Assembly (NCBI GenBank): GCA_011390455.1
Contig: JAABSI010000001.1
Coordinates: forward strand, 60,893-124,892
Reading direction: 5' to 3'
Length of the DNA: 64,000 nucleotides
Source: Trueperaceae bacterium
GTDB taxonomy: Bacteria; Deinococcota; Deinococci; Deinococcales; Trueperaceae
Position 1 is the first letter of the stretch. Each line of letters begins with the position of its first letter. Under the pieces are notes generated by a model that was given only the letters and a program-made list of their open reading frames with translations, searched no databases and was not told where the DNA came from. Below are positions 20,430 through 28,502 of the stretch, in pieces. A program made the position numbers and the translations under genes.

Positions 20430-20993
20430 GTGGACGCCCCTGGCCGCATCCGCGCGCTCCTGGCCCGCACCGCTCGCGCCTTCGTGCCCGCGCTCGCGCG
20501 CCCGGACGACGCCTTCGCCGAAGCGTGGCTGCCGGAGCGGGAGCGCGCGCTGTACCGGGCGATGGACGTGCGCGACCGCGACCACGGCTGCCGGGTCGCG
20601 CGGCGACTGCTGCGCGACCACCCCGGTGCGGACGGGGTGTGGGTGCGGGCCGCGCTGCTCCACGACGTCGGCAAGTCGGTCGCGCCGTACCGGGCGTGGG
20701 AGCGGATCGCGGTCCACCTGGTGCGGCGCGGCGAGGGGTCGCGGACCGAGCCCGGGTGGGCCGGTCGGGCGCTCGGCCGCGCGGTCGAGCGCGACCGCGA
20801 CCACGCCGCGGTGGGCGGGCGGATGCTCGCCGCCGCCGGCGCCGATCCGCGCGTGGTCGAGCTCGTCGCGGAGCACCACCGGCCGCGGTCCGGCGATCCG
20901 GCGGCCGCGGCGCTGGCGGCGGCGGACGCGTCCGCGGACGCTGCCTGGCGCAATACCCTCCGCCGCGGCCCGGACGGCCGGGAGCGGCCGTGA
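20430..20993 (+). CDS. HD-domain hydrolase
   Basis: A 187-aa protein with HD-superfamily metal ligands: His in RDRDHGCRVA, His-Asp in LLHDVGKS, His in RDHAAVGG and EHH near the C-terminus. Such proteins are usually phosphohydrolases for nucleotides or signalling molecules; the small size and lack of a partner domain leave the substrate open. GTG 20430 has a TAGACT box 7 nt upstream. It overlaps folC by GTGA, suggesting a link to folate or nucleotide metabolism, though this is only context. Confidence 0.8.
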   Translation: MDAPGRIRALLARTARAFVPALARPDDAFAEAWLPERERALYRAMDVRDRDHGCRVARRLLRDHPGADGVWVRAALLHDVGKSVAPYRAWERIAVHLVRRGEGSRTEPGWAGRALGRAVERDRDHAAVGGRMLAAAGADPRVVELVAEHHRPRSGDPAAAALAAADASADAAWRNTLRRGPDGRERP

Positions 20994-22279
20994 GCCCGGA
21001 GGGGGACGCCTGGGCGTGGGTGGAGCGGCTCCAGCGCTTCGGCGTGCGCCCGGGCCTGGAGCGGACCCATGCGCTGCTCGAGGCCCTCGGACGCCCCCAG
21101 GACGCGCTGACCGTGGCCCTCGTGGCGGGGACGAACGGCAAGGGCTCGACCACCGCGCTGCTCGACGCGATGGTGCGGGCGGACCCGCAGCGACTGCGGC
21201 CGGTCGGCCGCTTCGTCAGCCCCCACCTCGTGCGCTTCGACGAGCGCGTGCACGTGGATGGGGCTCCGGTCGCGCGTGCCGAGCTCGAAACGGTGCTCGA
21301 CCTGGTGCGGCCCCACGCCGAGGCGCAGCGGGCGACGTTCTTCGAGGTGTTGGTGGCGGTCGCGCTGCTCGCGTTCGCCCGGGCGGGGGTCGACCGGACG
21401 GTGCTCGAGGTGGGGATGGGCGGTCGTTGGGACGCGACGAACGCCACCGAGCCGGAGCTGAGCCTGATCGCGCAGGTGGCGCTCGATCACGAGGCGGTGC
21501 TCGGCGGCACGATCGAGGCGATCGCGCGCGAGAAGGCGGGCGTCTGGCGCCGTGGGCGGCCCGCGCTCACGGCCGCGGACGGCGCCGCGCTCGAGGTGCT
21601 CCGCGCCGAGGCCGGCGCGCGCGGGGCGCGCTTCACGTCCCTGGACGACCTCGATTGGCGCGGCGTCGACCTCGGCTGGGCGGGCGTCCGGGTGGAGGGA
21701 CTGGGCGCCGGACCGATCGCGACGCCGCTCCTCGGGGCGCACCAAGCGCGCAACCTGGCCCTCGCCGCGCTGGGCGCGGCGACCTGGGGCGTGCCGTGGT
21801 CGGCGGTCGCGCGTGGAGCGGCGACCGTGCGCTGGCCCGGTCGGCTCGAGCCGCTCCGCGCCTTCGGGCGCCGCTGGCTGCTGGACGGCGCCCACAACCC
21901 GGCCGGGGCCGCGGCGCTGGCGGCCGCCCTCCGGGCGCTGGACGCGGAGCCCGCCGTGGCGGTGGTCGGGGTATCGGACGACAAGGCGGACGGCCCGCTC
22001 GCGCCCGCGCTCGCGGCGCTCGCCCCGGACGTCGTCGCGACCCGCGCCGTCGCCAGCCCCCGCGCCGCCGCGGTCGCGCCGTTGGCGGACGCGCTGCGGC
22101 GGTCGCCGGCCGCGCCGCGGGTGCACCGCGCCGCCGATCCGGCGGCGGCGCTGGCGCGGGCCCTCGAACTCGCCCCCGAAGGATCGACCGTGGTCGTCGC
22201 CGGCAGCCTCTACCTGATCGGCGCGGTGCGGCCGCTCCTCACCGGCGAGGCGCCCGAGGCGTTCGAGCGTTGGCAATGA
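20990..22279 (+). CDS. folC: Folylpolyglutamate synthase / dihydrofolate synthase
   Basis: A 429-aa Mur-ligase-type enzyme that adds glutamate to folates (and possibly to dihydropteroate). The P-loop is GTNGKGSTT near residue 45, followed by RFVSPHLVRFDERV, EVGMGGRWDATN and the C-terminal domain start DGAHNPAG near 300. GTG 20990 overlaps the upstream HD gene as GTGA. Its last 41 bp are also the 3' end of plsY on the other strand, so the two coding regions overlap tail to tail. Length is normal. Confidence 0.95.
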   Translation: MSPEGDAWAWVERLQRFGVRPGLERTHALLEALGRPQDALTVALVAGTNGKGSTTALLDAMVRADPQRLRPVGRFVSPHLVRFDERVHVDGAPVARAELETVLDLVRPHAEAQRATFFEVLVAVALLAFARAGVDRTVLEVGMGGRWDATNATEPELSLIAQVALDHEAVLGGTIEAIAREKAGVWRRGRPALTAADGAALEVLRAEAGARGARFTSLDDLDWRGVDLGWAGVRVEGLGAGPIATPLLGAHQARNLALAALGAATWGVPWSAVARGAATVRWPGRLEPLRAFGRRWLLDGAHNPAGAAALAAALRALDAEPAVAVVGVSDDKADGPLAPALAALAPDVVATRAVASPRAAAVAPLADALRRSPAAPRVHRAADPAAALARALELAPEGSTVVVAGSLYLIGAVRPLLTGEAPEAFERWQ

Positions 22280-22868
22280 CGGGTCGGAGGTACTTGTAGA
22301 TGGCGATCGCCGCGAGCGGGACGGTGCCGGTGAAGAGCGCGAAGGCGACGTCGGTGTCGGCACCGCCGCGCAGCGCGGCGAGCGCGACGACCGCCGGGTA
22401 GAGCACGAGCGTCGTGATCGCCGCCCCCGTCGCCCGCCGCGTCAGGAGCGTCAAGGAGACGATGAGCACGAGCCCCGCGAGCCCCCCCAACGGGTAGAGC
22501 GGCAGCGACGCGCCGAAGATGGTGGCGAGCGCCTTGCCGCCCCGGAAGCGCACGAACACGGACCAGGCGTGGCCGACGACGGCCCCGAGCCCCGCCGCGA
22601 GCGCGGTGGCGAGGGCAGCGCCGGGCTCGAGCGCGACGGTGCGCGCCATCGCCATGCCGGCGGCGGTCGCGAGCGCCCCCTTGGCGATGTCGGCGGCGAA
22701 CACGGCGGCGCCGAGCCCCCACCCCAGGTTGCGCGCGGTGTTCATCGCGCCCATGTTGCCGGACCCGACGTCGAAGATCCGGCGACCGCGCAGGCGCGCG
22801 GCGAGCGCCGCCGAGGGGAACGCGCCCAACACGTAGCCGACCGCGAGGGCGGCGACGAGGGTCAACAC
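22239..22868 (-). CDS. plsY: Acyl-phosphate glycerol-3-phosphate acyltransferase PlsY
   Basis: A 209-aa integral membrane enzyme that makes lysophosphatidate, the first step of phospholipid synthesis with PlsX. The three PlsY cytoplasmic motifs are visible: GSGNMGAMNTARNLG, KGALATAAG and GHAWSVFVRFRGGKALAT. About five membrane segments. Start is GTG 22868 or TTG 22865 (the latter gives a TTGA overlap with recO). The C-terminus runs 41 bp into folC on the opposite strand. It belongs to the recO transcription unit. Confidence 0.93.
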   Translation of the reverse strand: MLTLVAALAVGYVLGAFPSAALAARLRGRRIFDVGSGNMGAMNTARNLGWGLGAAVFAADIAKGALATAAGMAMARTVALEPGAALATALAAGLGAVVGHAWSVFVRFRGGKALATIFGASLPLYPLGGLAGLVLIVSLTLLTRRATGAAITTLVLYPAVVALAALRGGADTDVAFALFTGTVPLAAIAIYKYLRPVIANARTPRAPRR

Positions 22869-23644
22869 GCCGGCGCCTCGATCCGCGCCGGCGCGGGCCG
22901 AGCGGCCGCGTCGCGCGCGATCGCCTCGAGCGCTCGAACCTCGCCGACGTGCCAGCGGACGTAGCGCTGGAGCGTCCGCCAGTGCCGGGCCCGGTCGTCG
23001 GGGGGCTCGGCGACCGCGGTCGCGAGCGGCCCGCGCACCAGCCCGGACAAGGCCTCCATGCCGGGCTCGCCCAGGTAGGCGACCGCGCCGGCGGACGCAT
23101 CGCTCGCGCCGGCGCCCCCGTGCTCGGCGCAGCGAGCCGTGCCGTCGGCGACGTCGAGCCGGTCGGGCGCCGCGCCGCAGCGGGCGCAGCGCGCGACGGC
23201 GGGCGCCAGGCCGGCGGTCGCGATCAGGCGCCAGGCGTAGGCGAGACCGACCGCTTCGGGATCGTCGTGAACGTCGAGGCCGCGCAGCCCGCTCGCCAGG
23301 AGCGCGTACCAGCGATCGCTCACGGGGTGGTCGACCGTGAGCGCGTCGGTCAACTCGGCGAGCAGGTGGGCGTACGGGTAGGCCTCGGGGCGCGTCAGGC
23401 CGGAGAGCGCCCCGTTGAGCTGGACCTGGGTGACGAGCGCCAGGTCGTCGTCGTTGCGGCGCCAGTACTGCACGGTGACGTCGTGGAACAGCGACAGTCG
23501 CGCGAGGTTGCCGCCCGGCAGGCGCCCCTTGCGCACCACGGCGCGCCACGTGCCGGTGGGCGAGAGCAGGGTGGCGACCACGTCGCCGCTCGGCAGCGGA
23601 CTCCGGCGGAGCACGATGGCGTCCCGGACTTGGGTGCGGCGCAC
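22862..23644 (-). CDS. recO: DNA repair protein RecO
   Basis: A 260-aa RecFOR-pathway mediator that helps load RecA on SSB-coated DNA. An N-terminal OB fold (about 1-80, with ATLLSPTGTWRAVVRKG) is followed by a helical domain with a zinc-like Cys set (CARCGAAPDRLD and C of TARCAEHGG) near 155-180. GTG 23644 has TAGACT ending 5 nt upstream, so the gene has its own leaderless promoter although it lies just downstream of the topA unit. plsY follows with an overlapping start. recR is 3.4 kb upstream on the same strand. Confidence 0.92.
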   Translation of the reverse strand: MRRTQVRDAIVLRRSPLPSGDVVATLLSPTGTWRAVVRKGRLPGGNLARLSLFHDVTVQYWRRNDDDLALVTQVQLNGALSGLTRPEAYPYAHLLAELTDALTVDHPVSDRWYALLASGLRGLDVHDDPEAVGLAYAWRLIATAGLAPAVARCARCGAAPDRLDVADGTARCAEHGGAGASDASAGAVAYLGEPGMEALSGLVRGPLATAVAEPPDDRARHWRTLQRYVRWHVGEVRALEAIARDAAARPAPARIEAPAC

Positions 23645-23649
23645 GCCCC

Positions 23650-23655
23650 AGTCTA
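23650..23655 (-). promoter_or_regulatory. Leaderless -10 box of recO (TAGACT)
   Basis: TAGACT ends 5 nt before GTG 23644. It lies in the 43-bp gap after the small gene that follows topA. Confidence 0.65.
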
Positions 23656-23687
23656 CGCGGGGTCGCTGGCGCCCGGCGCGCGCCGGG

Positions 23688-24011
23688 TCACGCAGGATCG
23701 TCGTGCCAGAGCAGGGTCGCCGCCTCCTTGACGGGCTGCAACGCCACCGCCATGCCGGCGGGGAGCTCGAGCGCGTCGCCGCGCTGCAACACCCGGAAGT
23801 CGCCGTACGGGAGGTCGACGATCACCGCCGCGTCGACGGCGAGCAGCCAACGGGGCCGGACGAGCGACCAGCTCGTGGCCCGTTCGAGGCGCGCGGCCAC
23901 CCACGGGCGGCCGGGGACGGGCGCGCCGGCCTCGCCGGCGGCCCGCGCCAAGCCGGTCACCGAGACCGGGGCACCGACCGCCGCGGGGGCCGCGTCGCCG
24001 CGGTCCGTCAC
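23688..24011 (-). CDS. Uncharacterised 107-aa protein downstream of topA
   Basis: GTG 24011 overlaps the topA stop as GTGA and the frame ends at 23688. The product is soluble, rich in Val and Ala, with a predicted beta-rich centre (WLLAVDAAVIVDLPYGDFRV) and the end TLLWHDDPA. I do not recognise a domain. The strict coupling to topA suggests co-expression, but no functional link can be read from sequence. Codon pattern is like its neighbours, supporting a real gene. Confidence 0.65.
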   Translation of the reverse strand: MTDRGDAAPAAVGAPVSVTGLARAAGEAGAPVPGRPWVAARLERATSWSLVRPRWLLAVDAAVIVDLPYGDFRVLQRGDALELPAGMAVALQPVKEAATLLWHDDPA

Positions 24012-26938
24012 CCGTCGGCTCGGCGCGCCTTGCCGAACGCCATGCGCAGCTTGAAGCGGCCACGCTTGAGCGCGGCTTCGGCGTCCTCTTGCGAGATGCC
24101 GAGCCGCTCCGTGACCGACACCATCGATTCCTTGGGCACGCCGATGCCGTCGATCGGGGCCACCACGGCCCGGACCGGGGGGTCGAGCTGGTCGAGGAAG
24201 GGCTCCAGGTCCTCGGGGGTGGCCTTCGGGCGGGCGCTCTTGGAGGCGGCCGATGCGGCCTTGGTGCCCTTGGCCTTGGCGCCCTTGGCCTTGGTCGAGG
24301 CCGGCTTCTTGCCCTTGCTGCTCTTGGCTTTGCGCTTGGCGCTGCTGCGCACCCCCTTCGCCGCGGCGCGCGCGGCGATGAGCGCGACCGCCTCGTCGAG
24401 CGTGAGTGCGTCGGGGTCCTGACCCTCGGGGAGCGAGGCGTTCACCTTCCCGTGCTTGACGTACGGGCCGTAAGCGCCGTCGTGCAGCGTCACCGGCTCC
24501 GCGTCGTCCGGGTGGTCGCCCAGCGTCTTGCGCGGCGCGCCGCGGCCCCGCTTCTTGGCGAGCAGGTCGAGCGCGGTGGCGAGATCGACCTCGAGCACGT
24601 CCATGCCCTTGGGGAGGCTGGCGAACACTCGTTGGTGGCGCACGTAGGGCCCGAAGCGGCCGATGTGGGCCTCGATCGTCTCGCCGGTGTCGGGGTGGAC
24701 GCCGAGCGCGCGCGGCAAGTCGAGCAACGCCTGCGCCATCGCACCGTCGACCGCCTCGGGCGTGACGCCGGGCGGCAGCGAGACGCGCTTGGGGCGGTCC
24801 TCGCCGGTCCCGTCGCCGAGCTGGAGGTACGGGCCGTAGGGGCCGCGCTTGAGGAGCATCGGCTCGCCGCTCGGCCGGTGGGTGGCGAGCGCTTCGTCGG
24901 GGGTGTTGCGCTCGCGCAGCGCGCGTTCCAGGTCCTCGCGCCCGAGGTCGGCGGGCACGGCCTCGTCGGGGAGGCTGGCCTTGAGCGTCTCGCCGTCGAT
25001 CTCGCCCTCCACGTACGGCCCGTAGCGGCCGACGCGGACGACATAGGGAGCCCACTTCGGGTGCTCGATCGTGCTGATCTCGCGAGCGTCCACGTCGGCG
25101 AGGCCGGCCTGGACGAGGGTGGCGATCCCGTTCGGGCCGGCGTAGATCGCGTCGAGGTACGGGACCCGCTTCGCCGTGCCCTGAGCGATCGCGTCGAGGT
25201 CGTCCTCCATCTTCGCCGTGAAGCGCTCGTCGACCAAGTGGGGGAACTGGTGCTCCAGGAGCGCGTTCGTCGCGAACCCGGTGAAGGTGGGCACCAGTTG
25301 GCTCCCCACCTTGCGCACGTAGCGGCGCTGCTGGATGGTGTCCAGGATCGACGCGTACGTGCTGGGGCGGCCGATGCTCTTCTCCTCGAGCGCCTTGACC
25401 AGCGTCGCCTCGGTGAAGCGCGCCGGCGGTTTGGTCTCGTGGCCCGCCGCGGCGACCTCGACGGGTTCGAGCGCGTCGCCGCGGTCGAGCGCCGGCAGCG
25501 GCTGCTGCTGGGCGTCGAGCGCCGCGTCCGGGTCGTCGCTCCCCTCGACGTAGGCGCGTTGGAAGCCGGCGAACACGGTCGTCCGGCCGGTGGCTCGGAA
25601 GGTGGCGATGCGGTCCCCGGCGCGCCCTTCGATCCGCGCGGTGACGAAGCGGAGGCGGGCGTCGGCCATCTGGCTGGCGACGGCGCGCTTCCACACCAGG
25701 TCGTAGAGGGCGGCGTCGCGATCGCGCAGGCCGAGCTCCTCGCCCGTGCGCATCTCGACGCCCGCCGGCCGGATCGCCTCGTGCGCTTCCTGAGCGTTCT
25801 TCGAGGCCTTGCCGTAGCTGCGCGGCGCGTCGGGCAGATGGTCGGCGCCGTAGCGGGCGCGGACCGTGGCGCGGATCGCGTCGAGCGCCTCGGGGGCGAG
25901 GTTGGTGCTGTCGGTGCGCATGTAGGTGATGTGGCCGCGCTCGTAGAGCGCCTGGGCGACGCGCATGGTGTCGCGCGCCGACCAGCCGAGCTTGCGCGAG
26001 GCCTCCTGCTGGAGCGTCGACGTCGTGAAGGGCGCGGTCGGCCGGCGCGTCTCCTCGCGCGTCTCGAGCTCGGCGACCGTCCAGGCGCCGCCGCGCAGGT
26101 CGGAGGCGAGCTCGGTGGCGGCGCGCTCGTCGAGCAGCACCACGTCGCGCCCCACGTCCAGGTCCGCCTTCAGGCGCCCGGTGTGCTCGTCGAAGTCGCG
26201 GCCGCTGGCGACGCGGACCCCGCCGACATGGGTGAGCGACGCCTGCACGCGCTCCGCCGCGCCGTCCGCCCGGGTGGCGAGCGTGGCGTCGATGTCCCAG
26301 TACCCGCCGGCGACGAAGTCGAGGCGCTCCCATTCGCGCTGCACGACGAGCCGCACGGCGACGCTCTGCACCCGCCCGGCGGAGAGCCCCTGCGCGATCT
26401 TGCGCCACAGCAGCGGGCTGATCGAGTACCCGACCAGGCGATCGAGGACGCGGCGCGTCTCCTGGGCCTCGACGAGGTTGAGGTCGAGCTCGCGGGTCTG
26501 CTCCAAGGCGCGCTGGATCGCCGCCTCGGTGATCTCGTGGAACGCCATGCGCTTGACGGGCACCTTCGGTTGCAGCACCTCGACGACGTGCCAGCCGATC
26601 GCCTCGCCCTCGCGGTCCTCATCCGTCGCGATGTAGACCTCGTCCGCGCCGGCGAGCGCCTTCTTGAGCCCGCGCACCTTGGTCTGGTTCTGCGGCGAGA
26701 TCACGTAATGGGGTTTGTAGGCATCGTCGATGTCGATGCCGAAGGTGAGCCGCTTGGCGTCCTCACCGGCCTGCTTGGCGTTGGCCGGGAGGTCGCGCAC
26801 GTGGCCCATGCTCGCCACGACGCGGTACCCCGGGCCCAGGAAGCGCTCGATGGTGCGCGCCTTGGTGGGCGACTCGACGATCACGAGCCGGGTGGTGCCG
26901 CCCTTGGGCGTTTTGGTCTTGGCCGACTTCTGGGCCAC
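24008..26938 (-). CDS. topA: DNA topoisomerase I with histone-H1-like tail
   Basis: A 976-aa type IA enzyme that relaxes negative supercoils. TOPRIM domain (LVIVESPTKARTIERFLG; DEDREGEAIGWH) comes first, and the catalytic Tyr is in ITYMRTDSTNL. Four C-terminal YGPY-type repeats (YGPYVEG, YGPYLQL, FGPYVRH, YGPYVKH) replace zinc fingers. Residues about 865-907 are Lys/Ala/Ser-rich like histone H1 tails, and 908-976 form a further predicted helical domain. I choose GTG 26938 (VAQKSAKTK) with GGAAGGA 9 nt upstream: the earlier in-frame ATG 26968 overlaps the TATAAT box and cannot be within the mRNA. Confidence 0.93.
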   Translation of the reverse strand: MAQKSAKTKTPKGGTTRLVIVESPTKARTIERFLGPGYRVVASMGHVRDLPANAKQAGEDAKRLTFGIDIDDAYKPHYVISPQNQTKVRGLKKALAGADEVYIATDEDREGEAIGWHVVEVLQPKVPVKRMAFHEITEAAIQRALEQTRELDLNLVEAQETRRVLDRLVGYSISPLLWRKIAQGLSAGRVQSVAVRLVVQREWERLDFVAGGYWDIDATLATRADGAAERVQASLTHVGGVRVASGRDFDEHTGRLKADLDVGRDVVLLDERAATELASDLRGGAWTVAELETREETRRPTAPFTTSTLQQEASRKLGWSARDTMRVAQALYERGHITYMRTDSTNLAPEALDAIRATVRARYGADHLPDAPRSYGKASKNAQEAHEAIRPAGVEMRTGEELGLRDRDAALYDLVWKRAVASQMADARLRFVTARIEGRAGDRIATFRATGRTTVFAGFQRAYVEGSDDPDAALDAQQQPLPALDRGDALEPVEVAAAGHETKPPARFTEATLVKALEEKSIGRPSTYASILDTIQQRRYVRKVGSQLVPTFTGFATNALLEHQFPHLVDERFTAKMEDDLDAIAQGTAKRVPYLDAIYAGPNGIATLVQAGLADVDAREISTIEHPKWAPYVVRVGRYGPYVEGEIDGETLKASLPDEAVPADLGREDLERALRERNTPDEALATHRPSGEPMLLKRGPYGPYLQLGDGTGEDRPKRVSLPPGVTPEAVDGAMAQALLDLPRALGVHPDTGETIEAHIGRFGPYVRHQRVFASLPKGMDVLEVDLATALDLLAKKRGRGAPRKTLGDHPDDAEPVTLHDGAYGPYVKHGKVNASLPEGQDPDALTLDEAVALIAARAAAKGVRSSAKRKAKSSKGKKPASTKAKGAKAKGTKAASAASKSARPKATPEDLEPFLDQLDPPVRAVVAPIDGIGVPKESMVSVTERLGISQEDAEAALKRGRFKLRMAFGKARRADG

Positions 26939-26966
26939 CGGATCACGTCCTTCCGAAACGGCGGCC

Positions 26967-26994
26967 ATTATATGGACGGACCCCGAAAGGTCAA
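26967..26994 (-). promoter_or_regulatory. Consensus promoter of topA
   Basis: TTGACC (26994-26989), 16-bp spacer, TATAAT (26972-26967). It is the best sigma70-like promoter in the window. The -10 box overlaps the upstream in-frame ATG of topA, so the transcript should begin inside that reading frame and the GTG at 26938 is used. Confidence 0.88.
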
Positions 26995-27010
26995 GGGGTC
27001 GGCGCGCCCC

Positions 27011-27610
27011 CTAGAGCGGGCGCCGGTGCGCGATGGCGCGCCCGAGGGTGACCTCGTCGGCGTACTCGAGGTCGCCACCCACGGGCAAACCGTACGCGAT
27101 GCGGGAGGTGCGCAGGCCCCGTTCCTGGGCCGAACGGGCGACGTACATCGCGGTCGCCTCGCCCTCGACGGTGGTCGAGGTGGCGAGGACGAGCTCTTCG
27201 ACGCCGTCCGTCAGCCGCGGCCAGAGGAGCCCGAGCGTCAGCTCGTCCGGACCGACGCCGTGCATGGGGGAGAGCGCCCCGTGCAGCACGTGGTAGAGCC
27301 CTTGGTACTCGCCGGAGCGCTCGATCGCGAGCACGTCCGCGGGCTGCTCGACCACGCACAGGACCTTGGGGTCGCGGCGCGGGTCCTCGCAGACCGCGCA
27401 CAGCGGCGCTTCCCGCTCCTTGACGTGCGCGCATCGCGGGCAGCGGTCGAGGCCGCGCTTGGCGTCGAGCAGGGCGCGCGCGAGCGCCTCGACGTCGCCC
27501 TCGGAGCGGTTGAACAGGTGGAAGGCGAGGCGCTGGGCGGACTTGGGGCCGATCCCCGGCAGCCGCCCGAGCTCCCGGATCAGCGTGACGAGCGGGGCGG
27601 GGAAGCGCAC
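27011..27610 (-). CDS. recR: Recombination protein RecR
   Basis: A 199-aa ring-forming partner of RecO and RecF. A helix-hairpin-helix (LGRLPGIGPKSAQRLAFHL, 14-32) is followed by a C4 zinc motif (CPRC...CAVC, about 57-72), a TOPRIM domain (about 80-175) and the C-terminal GLPVGGDLEYADEVTL. GTG 27610 is 4 bp after the ybaB stop, the classical ybaB-recR arrangement. Complete, normal length. Confidence 0.97.
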   Translation of the reverse strand: MRFPAPLVTLIRELGRLPGIGPKSAQRLAFHLFNRSEGDVEALARALLDAKRGLDRCPRCAHVKEREAPLCAVCEDPRRDPKVLCVVEQPADVLAIERSGEYQGLYHVLHGALSPMHGVGPDELTLGLLWPRLTDGVEELVLATSTTVEGEATAMYVARSAQERGLRTSRIAYGLPVGGDLEYADEVTLGRAIAHRRPL

Positions 27611-27614
27611 GCGC

Positions 27615-27926
27615 TCAGAACATCCCGGGCATGCCGCCGAGGCCGCCCATCGCGGACCCCATCTCGCGCTCGTGCGCCTCCTTGGCTTGCCGCTGGGCGT
27701 CCTTGATCGCGGCGACGATCAGGTCCTCGAGGAGGCTCAGGTCGTCCGGGTCGACGGCGCCGGGCTCGATCGAGACCTTGGAGATCGCCCCCTCGCCGTT
27801 CGCGGTGGCCCGCACCAGACCGCCGCCGGCGCTCCCTTCGACGACGAGCGCGGCGAGGCGCTCCTGAGCTTCGGCCATCTTCTTCTGGGCGCGCTGGGCT
27901 TCTTTCATGAGCTTCTGGACGTTCAT
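27615..27926 (-). CDS. ybaB: YbaB/EbfC nucleoid-associated protein
   Basis: A 103-aa DNA-binding protein that dimerises through long helices. N-terminal MNVQKLMKEAQRAQKKMAEAQ and the central VRATANGEGAISKVSIEP are family hallmarks; the C-terminus is Met/Gly-rich. ATG 27926 has AGGAGGG with 4 nt spacing. It sits between dnaX and recR as in many bacteria. The dnaX -1 frame stops inside its ribosome site (TAG 27938-27936). Confidence 0.95.
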   Translation of the reverse strand: MNVQKLMKEAQRAQKKMAEAQERLAALVVEGSAGGGLVRATANGEGAISKVSIEPGAVDPDDLSLLEDLIVAAIKDAQRQAKEAHEREMGSAMGGLGGMPGMF

Positions 27927-27935
27927 CGTTCCCTC

Positions 27936-28502
27936 CTAGGGGGTGCGCGGGGGCGACGCGTCGGCGCCGGGGTCGAGGTCGTCGTCGGTGGGGTCGACCG
28001 GGCCCGCGGCCGCCGCCTCGCCCGGCACGGCGTCGTCGTCGGGGTTGGCCGTGCGTTCGACCTTCACGACGCGACCTGGGAAGACCGCTTGCAGGAGCGC
28101 GAGGCCCTGCAGCGACGCCAGGGCCGGCGGGCTGCCGTCGGGGCGGGCGGCGGGGTCGCCGGCAGGCCGGGCCCCCGGGGGCGGCGGTGCGGGGGTGGGT
28201 GCGGGCGCGGGGCGCGGCGACGGCGCCGCGGCGGCGGCGGTCGGGCGGCGGTCCGCTGCGGCGGGGGGTGGGGCGGGGGGTGCGGCGCTCGCCTCCTCGT
28301 CGTCCCAGAAGCCCGCCGGGAGCTCCTCGACGGTCGTCGGCACGGCGTCGGGGGGCGTCGGTGGGGGAGGGCCCTCGGTGGCCGTAGAGGGCCGGTCGGG
28401 CGCGCGGGGTGCGGGCGCCGGATCGATCGCTGGGGCGGTGCGCGGGCTCGGAGGCGGGTCGGGACGCGGGATCGGCGACGCCACCGTCGACCCCGTCACG
28501 CT
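27936..28502 (-). CDS. dnaX: dnaX C-terminal extension in the -1 frame
   Basis: 188 sense codons in the -1 frame relative to the upstream dnaX ORF, entered at the A7 run 28508-28502. The segment is Pro/Ala-rich, then has TVEELPAGFWDDEE and, near the end, ALLQAVFPGRVVKVE, which looks like the usual closing motif of DnaX proteins. Third codon positions are mostly G or C, as in real genes. It ends at TAG 27938-27936, 9 nt before ybaB. Joined to 533 zero-frame codons it gives a 721-aa protein. Either -1 slippage (ribosome or RNA polymerase) links the frames or the A7 run has a one-base error or mutation. Confidence 0.75.
   Translation of the reverse strand, partial: SVTGSTVASPIPRPDPPPSPRTAPAIDPAPAPRAPDRPSTATEGPPPPTPPDAVPTTVEELPAGFWDDEEASAAPPAPPPAAADRRPTAAAAAPSPRPAPAPTPAPPPPGARPAGDPAARPDGSPPALASLQGLALLQAVFPGRVVKVERTANPDDDAVPGEAAAAGPVDPTDDDLDPGADASPPRTP

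Noticed and set aside
27939..28495. Treating the stretch between the dnaX zero-frame stop and ybaB as an untranslated gap or a separate Pro-rich gene
   Set aside because: It lacks its own start signal, is open in the -1 frame from the slippery run to the ybaB ribosome site, and ends in a DnaX-like closing motif.
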